64,000 nt of DNA. It comes from Nautilus pompilius (Eukaryota; Mollusca; Cephalopoda; Nautilida; Nautilidae). The translations under genes and the position numbers were made by a program. Numbering within the stretch: position 1 is the stretch's first letter; the number at the start of each line of letters is the position of its first letter. The DNA lies in assembly GCA_018389105.1 (NCBI GenBank), contig JACATO010002145.1:434001-498000 (forward strand), given 5' to 3'. The notes beneath the pieces are model-generated. The model had not been told where the DNA came from and ran no database searches. It saw only the letters and a list, made by a program, of their open reading frames with translations. Positions 1 through 10,747 of the stretch are shown here, piece after piece.

Positions 1-384
1 AAATACATGAAAAATTTAAAAGAGTAGAAAAAAATTTTAAAAAGCATATTTATCATTCTTATTATAAACATTTCAACATTCAACATTTAAATCCTTTGTC
101 ATTTTTTCCATTTTAACACACACACACATTTCAATTTTGCATTTTCAGAATGTTACAACTAAAGACTAGAATCCAGCTGTCAGTTCTTTTAGAAATATTT
201 TTATTTTGTTACTTGCCTCTAAATGGACGCAGCTAATTGTTTACTAATTTGTTTTTGTTGTATATTCTTAAAAGCTTTATTTTAAAATCTTTATCTAGCT
301 CACCATATTAGTTTTTTTATACACAACTAGATACTAACCCTAACCCTTCACACTCCAATTTCTTTAGGAAGTTTCACAAGTCAC

Positions 385-1330
385 TTAGAATGGGTAGGCT
401 TCAAAATGGAGGTTCTGGTGTCCACATGCACTGCCTGGTTTTTGTTGTCCTTTCCAAGCTGGGCCAAAACCACCTTCGCATACCATGTCTGAAAATGCTG
501 TTTTTGGTCCCTTCTTGAATTTTTTGTTAATTGGTAGGTCTAAGGACTGAAGTTTGTAAGTACAGCATGCTGGCATAAGCCAGCTCAGGATGTTTCTCTT
601 TAGCTTGGTCAAGACATTGCTCCCCTGGTGGGCCCTGAACATGTTGAAGATGGCTAATGACTTCTAGCATGAACCAAGCTTCAGTGCCTTTCTCTCTCTT
701 CATACATAGGGCAGTAGCACCTCGTCAGCATACTTGAGCATGGAGTCATCTGTAGAGATTCAGTATGGGTAAATCCCAGCTCTCCATGGATGGGGGGGAG
801 GTGAGTAAACTGGGGATGACAGCAATCAAACTTTTCCATTGTAGATGAGCTGAAGTTTGAGGGAATCACCCATCATTTTGACAACCCACAGTACAGTAGT
901 CTGTCTTTTATTGTCAGTCCCAGTGACAGTGATTTGGCGGGCTTCTCATTTCTCCATTAGCCACTCCCCACCAGAGACCACGTTGGCACTGTTTTCTCCC
1001 AGTTGATAACAAGTTGATCAGGAATGTGGTTGTTGTTGATAGCAGTCTCTTGATTTGGTGGACAAAAGCCTTAATAGTTTCAAAGTTTTCTGGTAGTTGC
1101 TTCACATATTCGGTACCCTTCCTTTTTACCACGAGATTGTGCATTTTGCCTGGTAGAAGGGAACGGCCACATGGTTGCTTTAGGAGAGATTAAACCAATT
1201 TCTGTGGACTGAGTTTCACATTTTGCAAATACGCAGCCTTCACTCTGCAGACTGTGCTCTCGCTGATTCAGTGGAGAATCTCCGAGCCACACGCACTATG
1301 CCGTCCTTGCTATTTTAGCCCTTGTCTCAT
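385..1330 (-). pseudogene. Degenerate pogo/Tigger (POGK-like) transposase
   Basis: Broken DDE transposase of the pogo/Tigger group, read right to left. Pieces lie in different frames at about 914-1144, 681-869 and 385-642. A stretch near 905-940 reads ITVTGTDNKRQTTV, which matches the ITxTGxDDKRQ block that follows the first catalytic Asp in this family. The piece at 385-642 reads SNVLTKLKRN then CCTYKLQSLDLPINKKFK, matching the CTSKLQPLDVSINKPFK block around the last catalytic Asp. Many stops and frameshifts separate the pieces, so it is long dead. A possible 5' terminal repeat of the same element lies at 2053-2073, flanked by TA; no left terminal repeat was found in the window. Assignment to pogo is fairly sure, the subfamily is not. 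Confidence 0.55.
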
Positions 1331-2079
1331 CATCATGGGAGTAGCATCCCCCATGCTTTCTCTTTCGAGAAGTAATCACTAACTTTGCGTAGTCTGGCTG
1401 CCTGCAGTATAACAGAGTTGTGGGTTAGGTAGATAAAGTGAGGTAGGCAGCTTTGTAGTTGTTATCTGACTGCTGTTTTGTGAACCTTATGGTCTTATAT
1501 AATACAGCCAGAAGTACTCCAAACTTGACATCCTCTTTTTCTTCACTGCTTTAAAACTACTGTGTGTGTGTGTGAAAATCCTTGGCTTTAAATCTCTGTG
1601 GATCAAACCCTACTAAAGATTAATGACACCCACCCAATAAGATTAAAAGGATTAAATCTGCACTGTAAATGTGGCATTCACATAGTAAGTTCACAAGTTA
1701 ATTTTCTTTTGACTTTGTTGAATGAATGCACAAAAATTAGATTCCACAAAATTCATGTAGATGCACATCCATTAATGAAATAATTCCAGAGAATAAATGA
1801 TACTTTACATTGTATGGTATTATAACCACAAGCTTTTCTACATTTTCGATCTGGAAAAGCCATGAAGGACTTTCTTGACAATGGAGGGAGAGTTAAATAT
1901 AACACAAAGTTTGATCTCTGTATATACTGGCACACTTGTTACAGCACTCAAGATACATTCTTGGTAAATGATGTGCTATACACAACAGCGCTATAGGAGG
2001 TCATTACAACACATGGATATTTTCCTCCAGGATACAGATCGCTATAAGGAAACAGTGCTATGAGGTGTACCTGTACAGT

Positions 2080-5000
2080 TTTAACCATGTTTTCCACACT
2101 GCATTTTTATTATTTACTTATTCGGTTGAAATTATTTTAAAAGAAATGAATAAAAATGAAAGCTTAAGCTTAAGTCAAGTTATTGCCAACTGAAAAATGA
2201 AAACCAAGCAAACCTGAATATTTTCTGATTGATACTCAATTATAGAAAACTCCAATTTACCTGGTATCTTAGCTTTTGAAAAAATCACTTGGGAATGGAT
2301 GGCCAGCTGCCCTGCTCTGGCAGAGGGATTGAGATAAATCCTTGTTGGATTCTGACTTGGGTTAGGAACCTTCAATAGCATGGTTTCATCTTGCATTTCT
2401 GTACCAATCCATCAGTGTGGACTTCCTCCCACGTCTTAACATAATTCAATAGGGACTTTTCATTTTCTGCTAAAGACACAGAAATGGCAATGCTTGTTAG
2501 AATTAATTCTTGCACTGTGCAACCTCAGTTGCATGTAGACTGTTTTATCCGACGGTTGTGGAAGATTAAAAACAATCACTTTTTCCTTTATGTTTGTATT
2601 TAAAAGATTTTGGGTTGGTTTTCAATTTTTACTGGATATCTGCATGTATATATCACAGTAATTGAGCTGTTTTTCAACTGAAGTTTGTTTTTGTTGTCTA
2701 TTTTTACCTTTGAAATTAATCTGCACAGATTTTACAAGTTTGGATGCACACCAAGTCTCAATCACACACCGCTTGTGTGTGTATTTTATTTTTGTTTAAT
2801 GAAAACTCGTGGAAAAAAATCTGTAATGGCACAGCAGCAGGTACCTTAATGAAGGTTTGCTTTTGTGAATGATGTTTTTTGTTAAAAAAGATTTTCTAAA
2901 TTTTAAAAATTGTTTGTTTGTTTGCAACTTTTATTTAAATAAGAAAAAAATGAACTGCTGGTCAGTGGATATCTTTTCTTCTGCATCTATTTTACTTTGG
3001 GTAATTATTATTGTCAGTAAGCTTTTGCTGTCTGAAAAATGGGGGGGGGAGAAAGTTATAAATCCAAAATTGTCTTTTGTCAGGTTCTTTCTCCATGTGG
3101 ATTATCTTGTCCAGTTTCTGCTGACACATGATGAATTTCGGCAGCAACTTCCAAGGCTATGGGTTGTCATCCTTATCATGGTGCGTCAGCTGCTGGTCCT
3201 ATCTCCTCAAATTTATGGATGAGATAGCGCAAAGCTCCTGGCAGCAAACTTTGTCATGATGAAAAGCATGTAAAGCTGCCCCCTACATTATGTTGTCGCC
3301 ATGATGCATGTGAAGTTTTTCCTACTGCAATAACCATATGCAGAGGGGAAAAAATCAGAGGTAACATCTCATGACTTGTGGGTAATGCCCCTTAGTGGCA
3401 AACATCATGGAGAATGCATTTCTTGTCATTCCCATGTTTATGCACGTATACTACAATTATAAGCAACCAACTACAACCTTATGGTCACCCTATATTCAGA
3501 ACATAATTACTTTCACCAGAGTTACTTGGTACTTGAAGACAATTTAAAAAATAATACCATTGCATAATCAGTTATGAAATATTTCAAAATTACCTCACTC
3601 TTTTATTTGATTTTTGTTTTTGCAAGTTTTCTTGAAATTCTACTAATGAAAGGAAGAGTTATCGGTGTTTAGTTTCTAAATGCACAATTTTCATAACTGT
3701 AGCATCTGTGTTTTGTTGTTCTCTTTTTCCCATGCATTTTTAGGACTCAATTAAATCACTGTCACCATTTCCTATGTTTGCATGAAGTGCATTTATGTTG
3801 TCCAGACTATAATTTCTTTTATTTTTTTGATTTTTCAAAATCTAACAGTTTTTGCTTTTGTTTTAACTGTTTTTATTGTAAAGGTGACATTTTTAGCTAC
3901 AATTTATTTTACGTAAAACCAAAGGCGGCACCTTTACAGTGCTACTTTGAAAAATTATTGACATTTTAAAAATATAAATGTACTTTGAAAATTTGTAATT
4001 GTTTTCAGTATCTTGCTAATGTATCATCAAATCTTTTTTAATAAATTTTCCTTTGCTTTTAAAATAAATTTGTTTTACAAAAGATTCTATGAGTGTTTAA
4101 ATGGTTTTAAAACTTTGTATTATTTTGACCTTTTCTGGAGCACCTAGAAATAATGTGGTGGTCCCTTCTGGCGCTAAGATGTTCCTTTTATGAAGAAAAG
4201 TTTGATTACATTTAATAAAAAAGAAATTGTGCTTCAGCATAACAGGCCAAAGTTAAGTTCTGGCCATGTCTGGTGTCATCATGATTTCTATCATTCCTTC
4301 ATCTATACCAGCTCACTGGGGTTTCCTACCACCACTAATCAAGAGAGTTCCCACTGAGATCCACAGCATTTGGCACCCACCCTGTTCTTGTGCACCCAGT
4401 GGAAGGTTCTTGCCAACTTGAACTGAGATACCAAGCATTTCTTTCTAAGCTGGGGAGTTCCATTAGTTTATTATAAAGAAAAACAAAGTTGAGAATGGGC
4501 AAAAACCAGTGCATGTCTGGTACTTCCTGTGTTGTGTCCGTTAAAAGTTTTCCTCTTTCTGAAGGTAAATAATGCTATTTTGACAGTTAGATGCTTGCTT
4601 TCCCATCACTCAAGCAGTAATAGTGTACAAACTCCAGTATTTTATCATCCTCGATCAAATATGCAACAAGACCTCTGCATTTCCTCATCATGCATGGTGT
4701 ACCATTGGAAACAACTGATATAAGTTTATTAAGATGAACGTTGTGCAAAGAGAAACTGTAAAATTGTTTCGTATATGTCCTTTCCAGTTTTTGTACTGGC
4801 GAGTGGTAATAAACTAAAAATCAAAAACATTTTGTTTGTTGCATCATTTTGTACAAAACACATGAGCTAATTCATCCAGTGCCATAGAGAAAGGAATAAT
4901 TACACTGAGCGGTAATAACCAGCGGCTCTTCTTTTGTAACATTTGCAATGGTGCCTGCACGCCTCATTGCAGTCATTGCTGAATGAGATTATTTTCGGCA

Positions 5001-5200
5001 TCTTTTATTAGTCTGTGTGTGGTTTGCCAATAGAGTAGCACCAAGAATTATAAATGCAGACACAATACATTGTTTAATGATTTTAACATTTTTACACCAC
5101 TACTATATGCCGTAAAAAATTCTTCACAATAATATTTGACACCACAAACACTTCGGTTGACAGGTCTTTTACATTACTAGGTGAAATTAAAATATTTTGT
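2080..5200. other. AT-rich stretch with no recognised gene
   Basis: No host exon could be supported here on either strand. Open frames are short, low in complexity and rich in Phe, Leu and Lys codons, as expected of AT-rich spacer. A moderately GC-richer patch at about 3080-3420 may be an old mobile element, but I recognise no protein motif in it. Several AATAAA-like hexamers (for example near 4808) could mark the 3' end of a transcript from further left, which cannot be shown. Confidence 0.4.
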
Positions 5201-5203
5201 TTC

Positions 5204-5425
5204 TCAAATCTTGAAGTTCAGGAAACTCTTGGATAACTTGTTGCCAAATTGTTCATGCTCAGAGACGTAACTTTGTTCACATTTTGTCTTCCAGAAGCCA
5301 GATAGCATCACTTGACATATTAAACATAGTACTCCTGATTTGTCATAACTATTCACAAAATATGTGATCACCCATGTGCATTCTAAAAAATGCACCTTTC
5401 CTTTTTTTGCTCTTGGAATACCCAC
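5204..5425 (-). pseudogene. Possible BED-finger fragment of a hAT transposase
   Basis: A 73-codon minus-strand frame contains a W-x5-YF spacing followed by VLCLICQ and a later H, resembling the start of GTF2IRD2/ZBED-type hAT transposases (W...YFF...K..CLIC...K.Y...H). The expected second Cys-His pair is imperfect and no downstream catalytic domain was found next to it. It lies on the opposite strand to the hAT relic immediately to its right, so it would be a separate insertion. This is a weak call. Confidence 0.28.
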
Positions 5426-5899
5426 TTAATCTATCTCCATTGCAGCATTGAAGGCTGCGCAATGTCAAAGTTTGCATCACTAAACCAGTTATGCTTTACA
5501 AATTTTTCCAGTGTGAAGAGAACTGAATGTGAAGATACTTATCAATTTTCACAATAACAAGCATGGCATGCTATTTCACATCATACTGATAATGCATAAG
5601 ATACAGGGGTGTTGCCATGTGTGTGTGTGCATACATTAAGTTAGATAAAGAGAAAAAACGTGTTCATGTTTAAATAAATTATAGTAATCAGTTCTTATGA
5701 GAAATACATGTGTGCCATTCATTAGATTAAATCATCTAGAAGTCTTAAAACGTAAGACAATCATGAAGTGTCAAAACTACTATAAAAGTCATCAACTATC
5801 TGACTTTGAGGCCACTCAATAAACAGCTTCTAAAGGTTTCTGTAAGTCTTACACTCTCCCCATTCTAAGCTTATTGTTCATGCCAAGGTTAGGCAGTTA

Positions 5900-6802
5900 A
5901 GTCTTGCTAGAGCATGGGAAGTGTTGGAGATCAAGGCATGCCTAGCTCAAAACAAGAACTCTCATTTATTCAGTGATTTTTTTCACAGATAAATTTAGAT
6001 GACATCCTCATTCATGCTTGATCGTTTTTTACCACTTGAACAGTTTGAATTTTAAGCTTCAAGGGAAGAGAAACACTAGTTATTTTGCATAAGAATATGA
6101 CACCTTTCCAGAGGGAGCTCAATCTTTCATCTCAGTCAGGTATGTGATGGAGCCTTACATCAGTTTCCAAACTTGAGAAAATTTTTCTGGAAAATGAAAA
6201 CGAAGCAACCTGTCGAAAGTCTTATTGACAAGTTCAGAAAGATTTGAATTCCTGCAGAGACGTGTGCCTAAATTTCAGCTACAATAGCCATTAAATTTCT
6301 GAACAGATGATACCTCAGGAGTTTTCCAGTGAAAAGAAATGGCGGCAGCAACAGAATTATCGCTAGCCATGAAACACCTATTCCAACAAGATTATTTGGG
6401 GAGTATCTGACTATAAGAACAAATTTCCTTTCTTAAACCATGAGGCATTTAAACTTGCAATCTTTTTTAAAACTATTTTAAAACATTCTTTAACTTTGTG
6501 TGTGTATTATCCCTAAATTGAATACCATTTCTATATTCATGATATTTATGTTTGTCATTGTTAGACATGGCTCATGGCTGTCTAACAAAACTGTATTTTT
6601 TTTTTAATTGTATGTTTTCAAACTTTTATACACTGATTTCTTTACTAGAATAACCAATTCTTGAATTATTATAAAATAAAATTTTTGCATTTGTTAATAT
6701 TTATTCATGTCAGTTTTTTCATATTAAAAGGTATAATTGATGGTAGTTATATCTATTTAGTTTTTTTTTAATGCTAAAAAAAAAACAGGTTGAGAACCAA
6801 TG
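5900..6802 (+). pseudogene. Charlie/ZBED5-like hAT transposase relic with right terminal repeat
   Basis: Plus-strand translation around 6020-6100 reads FYHLNSLNFKLQGKRNTSYF, close to the IFEKLNxLNLSLQGKNT block of ZBED5/FAM200-type hAT transposases. Downstream near 6210 comes LIDKFRK, matching the LIxHFRKYFP segment that follows in that family. The frame is broken by several stops. About 350 bp further on, 6788-6802 reads GGTTGAGAACCAATG, one base off the classic Charlie terminal repeat (reverse complement CAGTGGTTCTCAACC), giving a plausible right end. No left end was found. The protein matches and the terminus agree in family, which raises confidence above either alone. Confidence 0.5.
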
Positions 6803-6809
6803 ATTCAAA

Positions 6810-8150
6810 CAGTTTGTGCTTGTCCCAGCAAAGGCACCAGTTCCACACACCAAAATGGAAGCCCCAAAGGAGAATATATACAAATTGGAGTTAAATGGTA
6901 CAAATTTTTCGTATTAACTGAAGCTGTTTTAGGGTGAGTGAGAAGGATGGTACAAAATGGATCAGATACATATTTGATGGCAATTTAATCATTTGTAGCT
7001 GATTGCAAAAGTGTGAAGAGTGCCCTCTGGCCATTTGAAGCTGTAACTTATCTTCAATTTAATGCTGCTTCAAATTTCTGGATGTACATATCTTTGGTTG
7101 AATAAACTTTTGTTTGTAAATTGAATTCTCTAGATTGCTTTTGCCAAGTTGAATAGTTTTGTGTAATGAAAAATATCTCTGACAGGTGTTGTATGCGAGC
7201 CAAATTTGTCAAGTTAACATCACCTGTCAGCTTTGGTAAGTAACAATTACCATATTTTTTGGACTATAGGTTAAACGGTCTTTTGGGGGTCAAAATCTGT
7301 CATCGGTTCTTAGACAGATTGGCTTGGCACATAGGACGATTCTCAAACGAAAGATACCCGAATCTCCGGTATAGAAAATCTCGTTAAGTATGGGTGAGCA
7401 TGAGCTCAGAAACAACTGTGTTATGATTAAGCTATTGTTCAATAAAGTTTGGAAAATGAATGAAGAAATATCTTTTACTCGCGCTGTTTATTTTTCTCAT
7501 ACAGTGTTTCTTTGATCTTTTGTTGTCGTGTAGAACCTTTATTGAAAGGTGCTTGATTGCTGTCAAATTATATCTGGATTAGAGAGATTTGTTGTAGAAC
7601 AATAAACAAGTGATGATCTGTATTTAATTCAATTATTCTTTGGAAGTCCCACATGGCCATCATAATCAACAGGGTGGTTTGCTTGTCAACTGATAAATAG
7701 GTTTTACCTCGTCTGTCATGTAAGGTCTGACAGTTTGAGGTATTATTTAACCTCGCTTGTAAAACAACTAAATAAAGTCGGTGTCGTTAATCTCAGACGA
7801 TGCTAAATGTACCTAAGAACCCGGCAGTCTGCTCAACTGATACAATATCTTTCCATCCGCCATTTTGGAAATATTTATGTACGCATGCGCGAGAAGTTTG
7901 AGCCCCACTATGGGTCATTTTGCAATACTGACTATTTGATGGTATACTTAAAAAAATCAAAAGTACTGAAGTTTTAACTTTTTAAAAATCTCTTTATACT
8001 TTACGCTTGCACTGAAAGTAAACTTAAGAATAGCAAAGCATCATGGGAACTAAGTCGATGGCGGGCACCAGCCAAAGAACATCGGTCGTATGCAAAATGT
8101 GATGGCGAAATTAACTGTCGCTGTCCAGTTTTCATAACTCTAGTTCCTTT
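6810..8150. other. Spacer with no recognised gene
   Basis: No exon could be supported. It contains a near-perfect inverted repeat (7179-7191 with 7218-7230, 13-bp arms based on CTGACAGGTG). A sequence at about 7250-7275 resembles the end of a known type of animal MITE. At 7857-7890 a YY1-like CCGCCATTTT and an NRF1-like GCATGCGC motif lie close together, hinting at a promoter on the edge of the GC-richer block that follows. Confidence 0.35.
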
Positions 8151-10740
8151 CCCTGGTGGAGACGGGGGTTAGTTTTCTAAACAATGGTACGGGAACCATC
8201 ACCGTCGAGGCTAACAAAGGTTACATCGACAGAACCCGACAGTCCCTTCCCCTTGGAGCGGAACGCTGTCTTGGCAGTGTCCAGCCAGGGGTGCTCCTAG
8301 TAAGGAATAAAACGGCGCTATTTCGTTAGTGGTGCGTGTGAAAGTTCGTGTATGCGTGTGTATCTCCGAGGAGAAGGGAGTGGAGGTTGGTGGACGAAGC
8401 CGTGTAGGGGCCGAAACCCGGTGAGGAGCAAGCTCCCGTTAAGGCCTAAAAGGCCGCGTTGAGGCGCCGAAGCACCTCGTGTATCTGGCAGCCAGAGTTG
8501 GGGGCGCGAACGCCCCACGTTAGAGTGACCGCTTCCCCAGCCAAAAACCAATCTTGGGGAAAAGGGGGCCTCAGCACGACAAGTCCGGGAACCGGTCCCG
8601 ACCCACCTAACCTTCCCAGCCAGAGGCAAAAAGGCGCCCCTCGCCTCCACTCTTTTCGGGCAGAGGACTTTCCGTCTACAATAAGCCACTGAGCAGAGTA
8701 CTCGCCTCCCCGCCCCCATAAGGTTGACCCCAAGTGTTCTTAGCTGGAACATCAGGCTGATGTCCAACTTCTGACAGGCAGCATCGCGGGCGCTAAGTTG
8801 GTGTTCCGCGGCCAGCAGGGCCGTTCAGATACGGCCCACGGCGAAGACTTGTCTGCATTGCAGTCTTCCACTTGAGCCAGATGGAAATTCAGACTTTTCG
8901 TCCTCAACCTTAATTACGTTCTCCTGCTGGGGGGGGGGGTTCAGCTTCTTTGTGTTTTTTTTAACCATCCGTGTGATGGATCACGAAACCCCAGAGGTCC
9001 AATTTATGGGCCAGAAATCCGACCTTTTCCAACACCGGTCCAATAACCGGGCACTGACAGGACGGCTTCAGTGGGGTTCTCACGTGGTCGACTGCCCACT
9101 GCTGTTTCGCGACTCTGATTCGGCAAATACTGGTCTCCTGGGGTTCGATTCGGGAGATCCTCGAGTGGGTGTAGCCGAAATTCTTGGACACCTACCTCCC
9201 TCCTCGTCTCACCTCTCATTTTCATCCAGAACTCCAATCTCTCGACTGGTGGAGGAGCAGGGGGCGGACTGAGAGTATTATAGGCCCTCGGGCATAACTG
9301 TTCACTGGGCCCCTTAGTGCTGATGTCAGAGGCTACAAAGCGCCAGATAAGGGGAGGGCGGTTTGGGGGGGTGTCAATTTCAAAAGAAAAAAATTTAAAA
9401 ATTAGTTGTCTCATTCTGCATCTGGGATATATTGGAGTATTCGTTTAATAGAATTTATATGGGAATCTGTTGCAGCTGTGGGCCCCTTGTAGCTGTGGGC
9501 CCTCGGGCAGTGCCCGATTGACCGATGTCTCAGTCCGCCCCTGTGGAGGAGACACCCGTGATGCTGGGTACTATGACGTGTGTTCAGTTTGCAGAAACTG
9601 TCTTACTGAACAGTAATTACGGACAGTCCAAACACACAACTGACCCCCTAAATAAACCTCTCAAAATCATTGAATAACGAAATCTATTCGATCATTGACT
9701 CCTTTAGTGTCATTCCCTGCTTTCCTGTTTCTCTCTCCGGAGCTCATATGTTTCATTCATAATCAAAACTATTTAACTGAGAAGTTTAATACTTTAAAAA
9801 AAAACAAACTATTATTACAGTTCGCATAACTTTACACCGGGGGGGGTTCGAGTCTCACAGTTGTTCTTCCGTGGGGGCAAGTGGAGAAGAGTCCCTTTCT
9901 ATCTCGTCAGATCGGGGAAACGACAGACGTCGTCGGTCCGTCTATAAACATCACCTCTCTATACGAATCTTTCCGGTTTTTTTATTAATAAACAAAACCC
10001 TCGAACCGATGACATATATATACCTGGCATTTGACTTAATTCCCTTTGACATCATTTTTTACCCAGATGAATTCTGCGATCCCTCCCCCCCCAGCCAAGC
10101 CCATCCAGGTGTTACCGGATCTTCCCAGTAGGACATTGCGAGCCAGTGTGAAGAAGACTGTGACACACGGGTCTAGTTCCCGTAAAGGATGCTGGGATAA
10201 GGTACAGGTACTCCTCAACTTACGTAAGAGTCAGGTTCTTGAGGTCGATACAAAGTCGGGTATAAGCAAACAACGACTCCATCCCTCGTTGTAAAAAGGA
10301 ATCTGACACCCCGCGTACCTGGTGTTGACACGGACCAGTGGACCCCGAGCTCGTGTAAGTTGTAATCAGAGATGGGGGGGATGTACCTTCTCCCTCGTTT
10401 GCGCAGACATCTAGTTTTTCCCCAATGGCGGGGGCTACTTTCACTTTACCGTCGATGAAACGGCGACCCTGATCATCCAGAATTGGCGAGTAATGTCTGT
10501 CTTGTCTGCTCCATCAGCACTACCCCCCCCCCCGGGTGGGGGGGCGGTACATAATGGCTTCCAGCCCGTGTCGTCTGCTGACAATTTTTACCCCTCGGTG
10601 TCTGTCCGCTGACGGGTGGCTGGGTTTTCTGAGATCTGTGAACTTTGCCTCTGTTACCTGTTGTTGTTACTGACAACTTTACCTGTTTGTTTTTTTTTTT
10701 TATAGATAGTTTACATTAACTTCCTTTCTGTTTGTTTCAG
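8150..10740. promoter_or_regulatory. GC-richer block upstream of the kinase gene, candidate promoter/5'UTR region
   Basis: Base composition rises clearly above the AT-rich flanks and CpG dinucleotides are frequent. The overlapping short frames on both strands around 8318-9414 look like by-products of GC richness; none has a recognisable domain. The first coding exon of the kinase gene begins after a good acceptor (TTTGTTTCAG ending at 10740) and opens with 7 untranslated bases, so at least one non-coding 5' exon must lie upstream, most likely in this block. I could not choose its boundaries. Confidence 0.35.
9258..9543. mobile_element. hAT-type MITE, 286 bp, with 8-bp target-site duplication
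   Basis: The element begins CAGGGGGCGGACTGAGA and ends TCTCAGTCCGCCCCTG, so the termini are inverted copies. A second inner pair, GGCCCTCGGGCA near the left and GGGCAGTGCCCGA near the right, extends the match. The 8 bases TGGAGGAG stand immediately on both sides (9250-9257 and 9544-9551), a perfect target duplication of the length made by hAT transposases. There is no coding capacity. CAGGGGCGGACTG-type termini occur in abundant MITE families of several animal groups. Confidence 0.85.
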
Positions 10741-10747
10741 GTGTCAG

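Noticed and set aside
2869-3222. A 117-codon plus-strand frame
   Set aside because: Low-complexity Phe/Leu-rich translation typical of AT-rich spacer; no family recognised.
8318-9414. Overlapping open frames of 76-149 codons on both strands in the GC-rich block
   Set aside because: Frames overlap on both strands, show no domain or codon pattern, and are explained by few stop codons in GC-rich DNA and by the MITE.
10046-10294. An 82-codon frame (MTSFFTQMNSAIPPPP...) considered as the kinase first exon
   Set aside because: No donor in phase joins it to the next supported exon, and a better start (10748) follows a strong acceptor.
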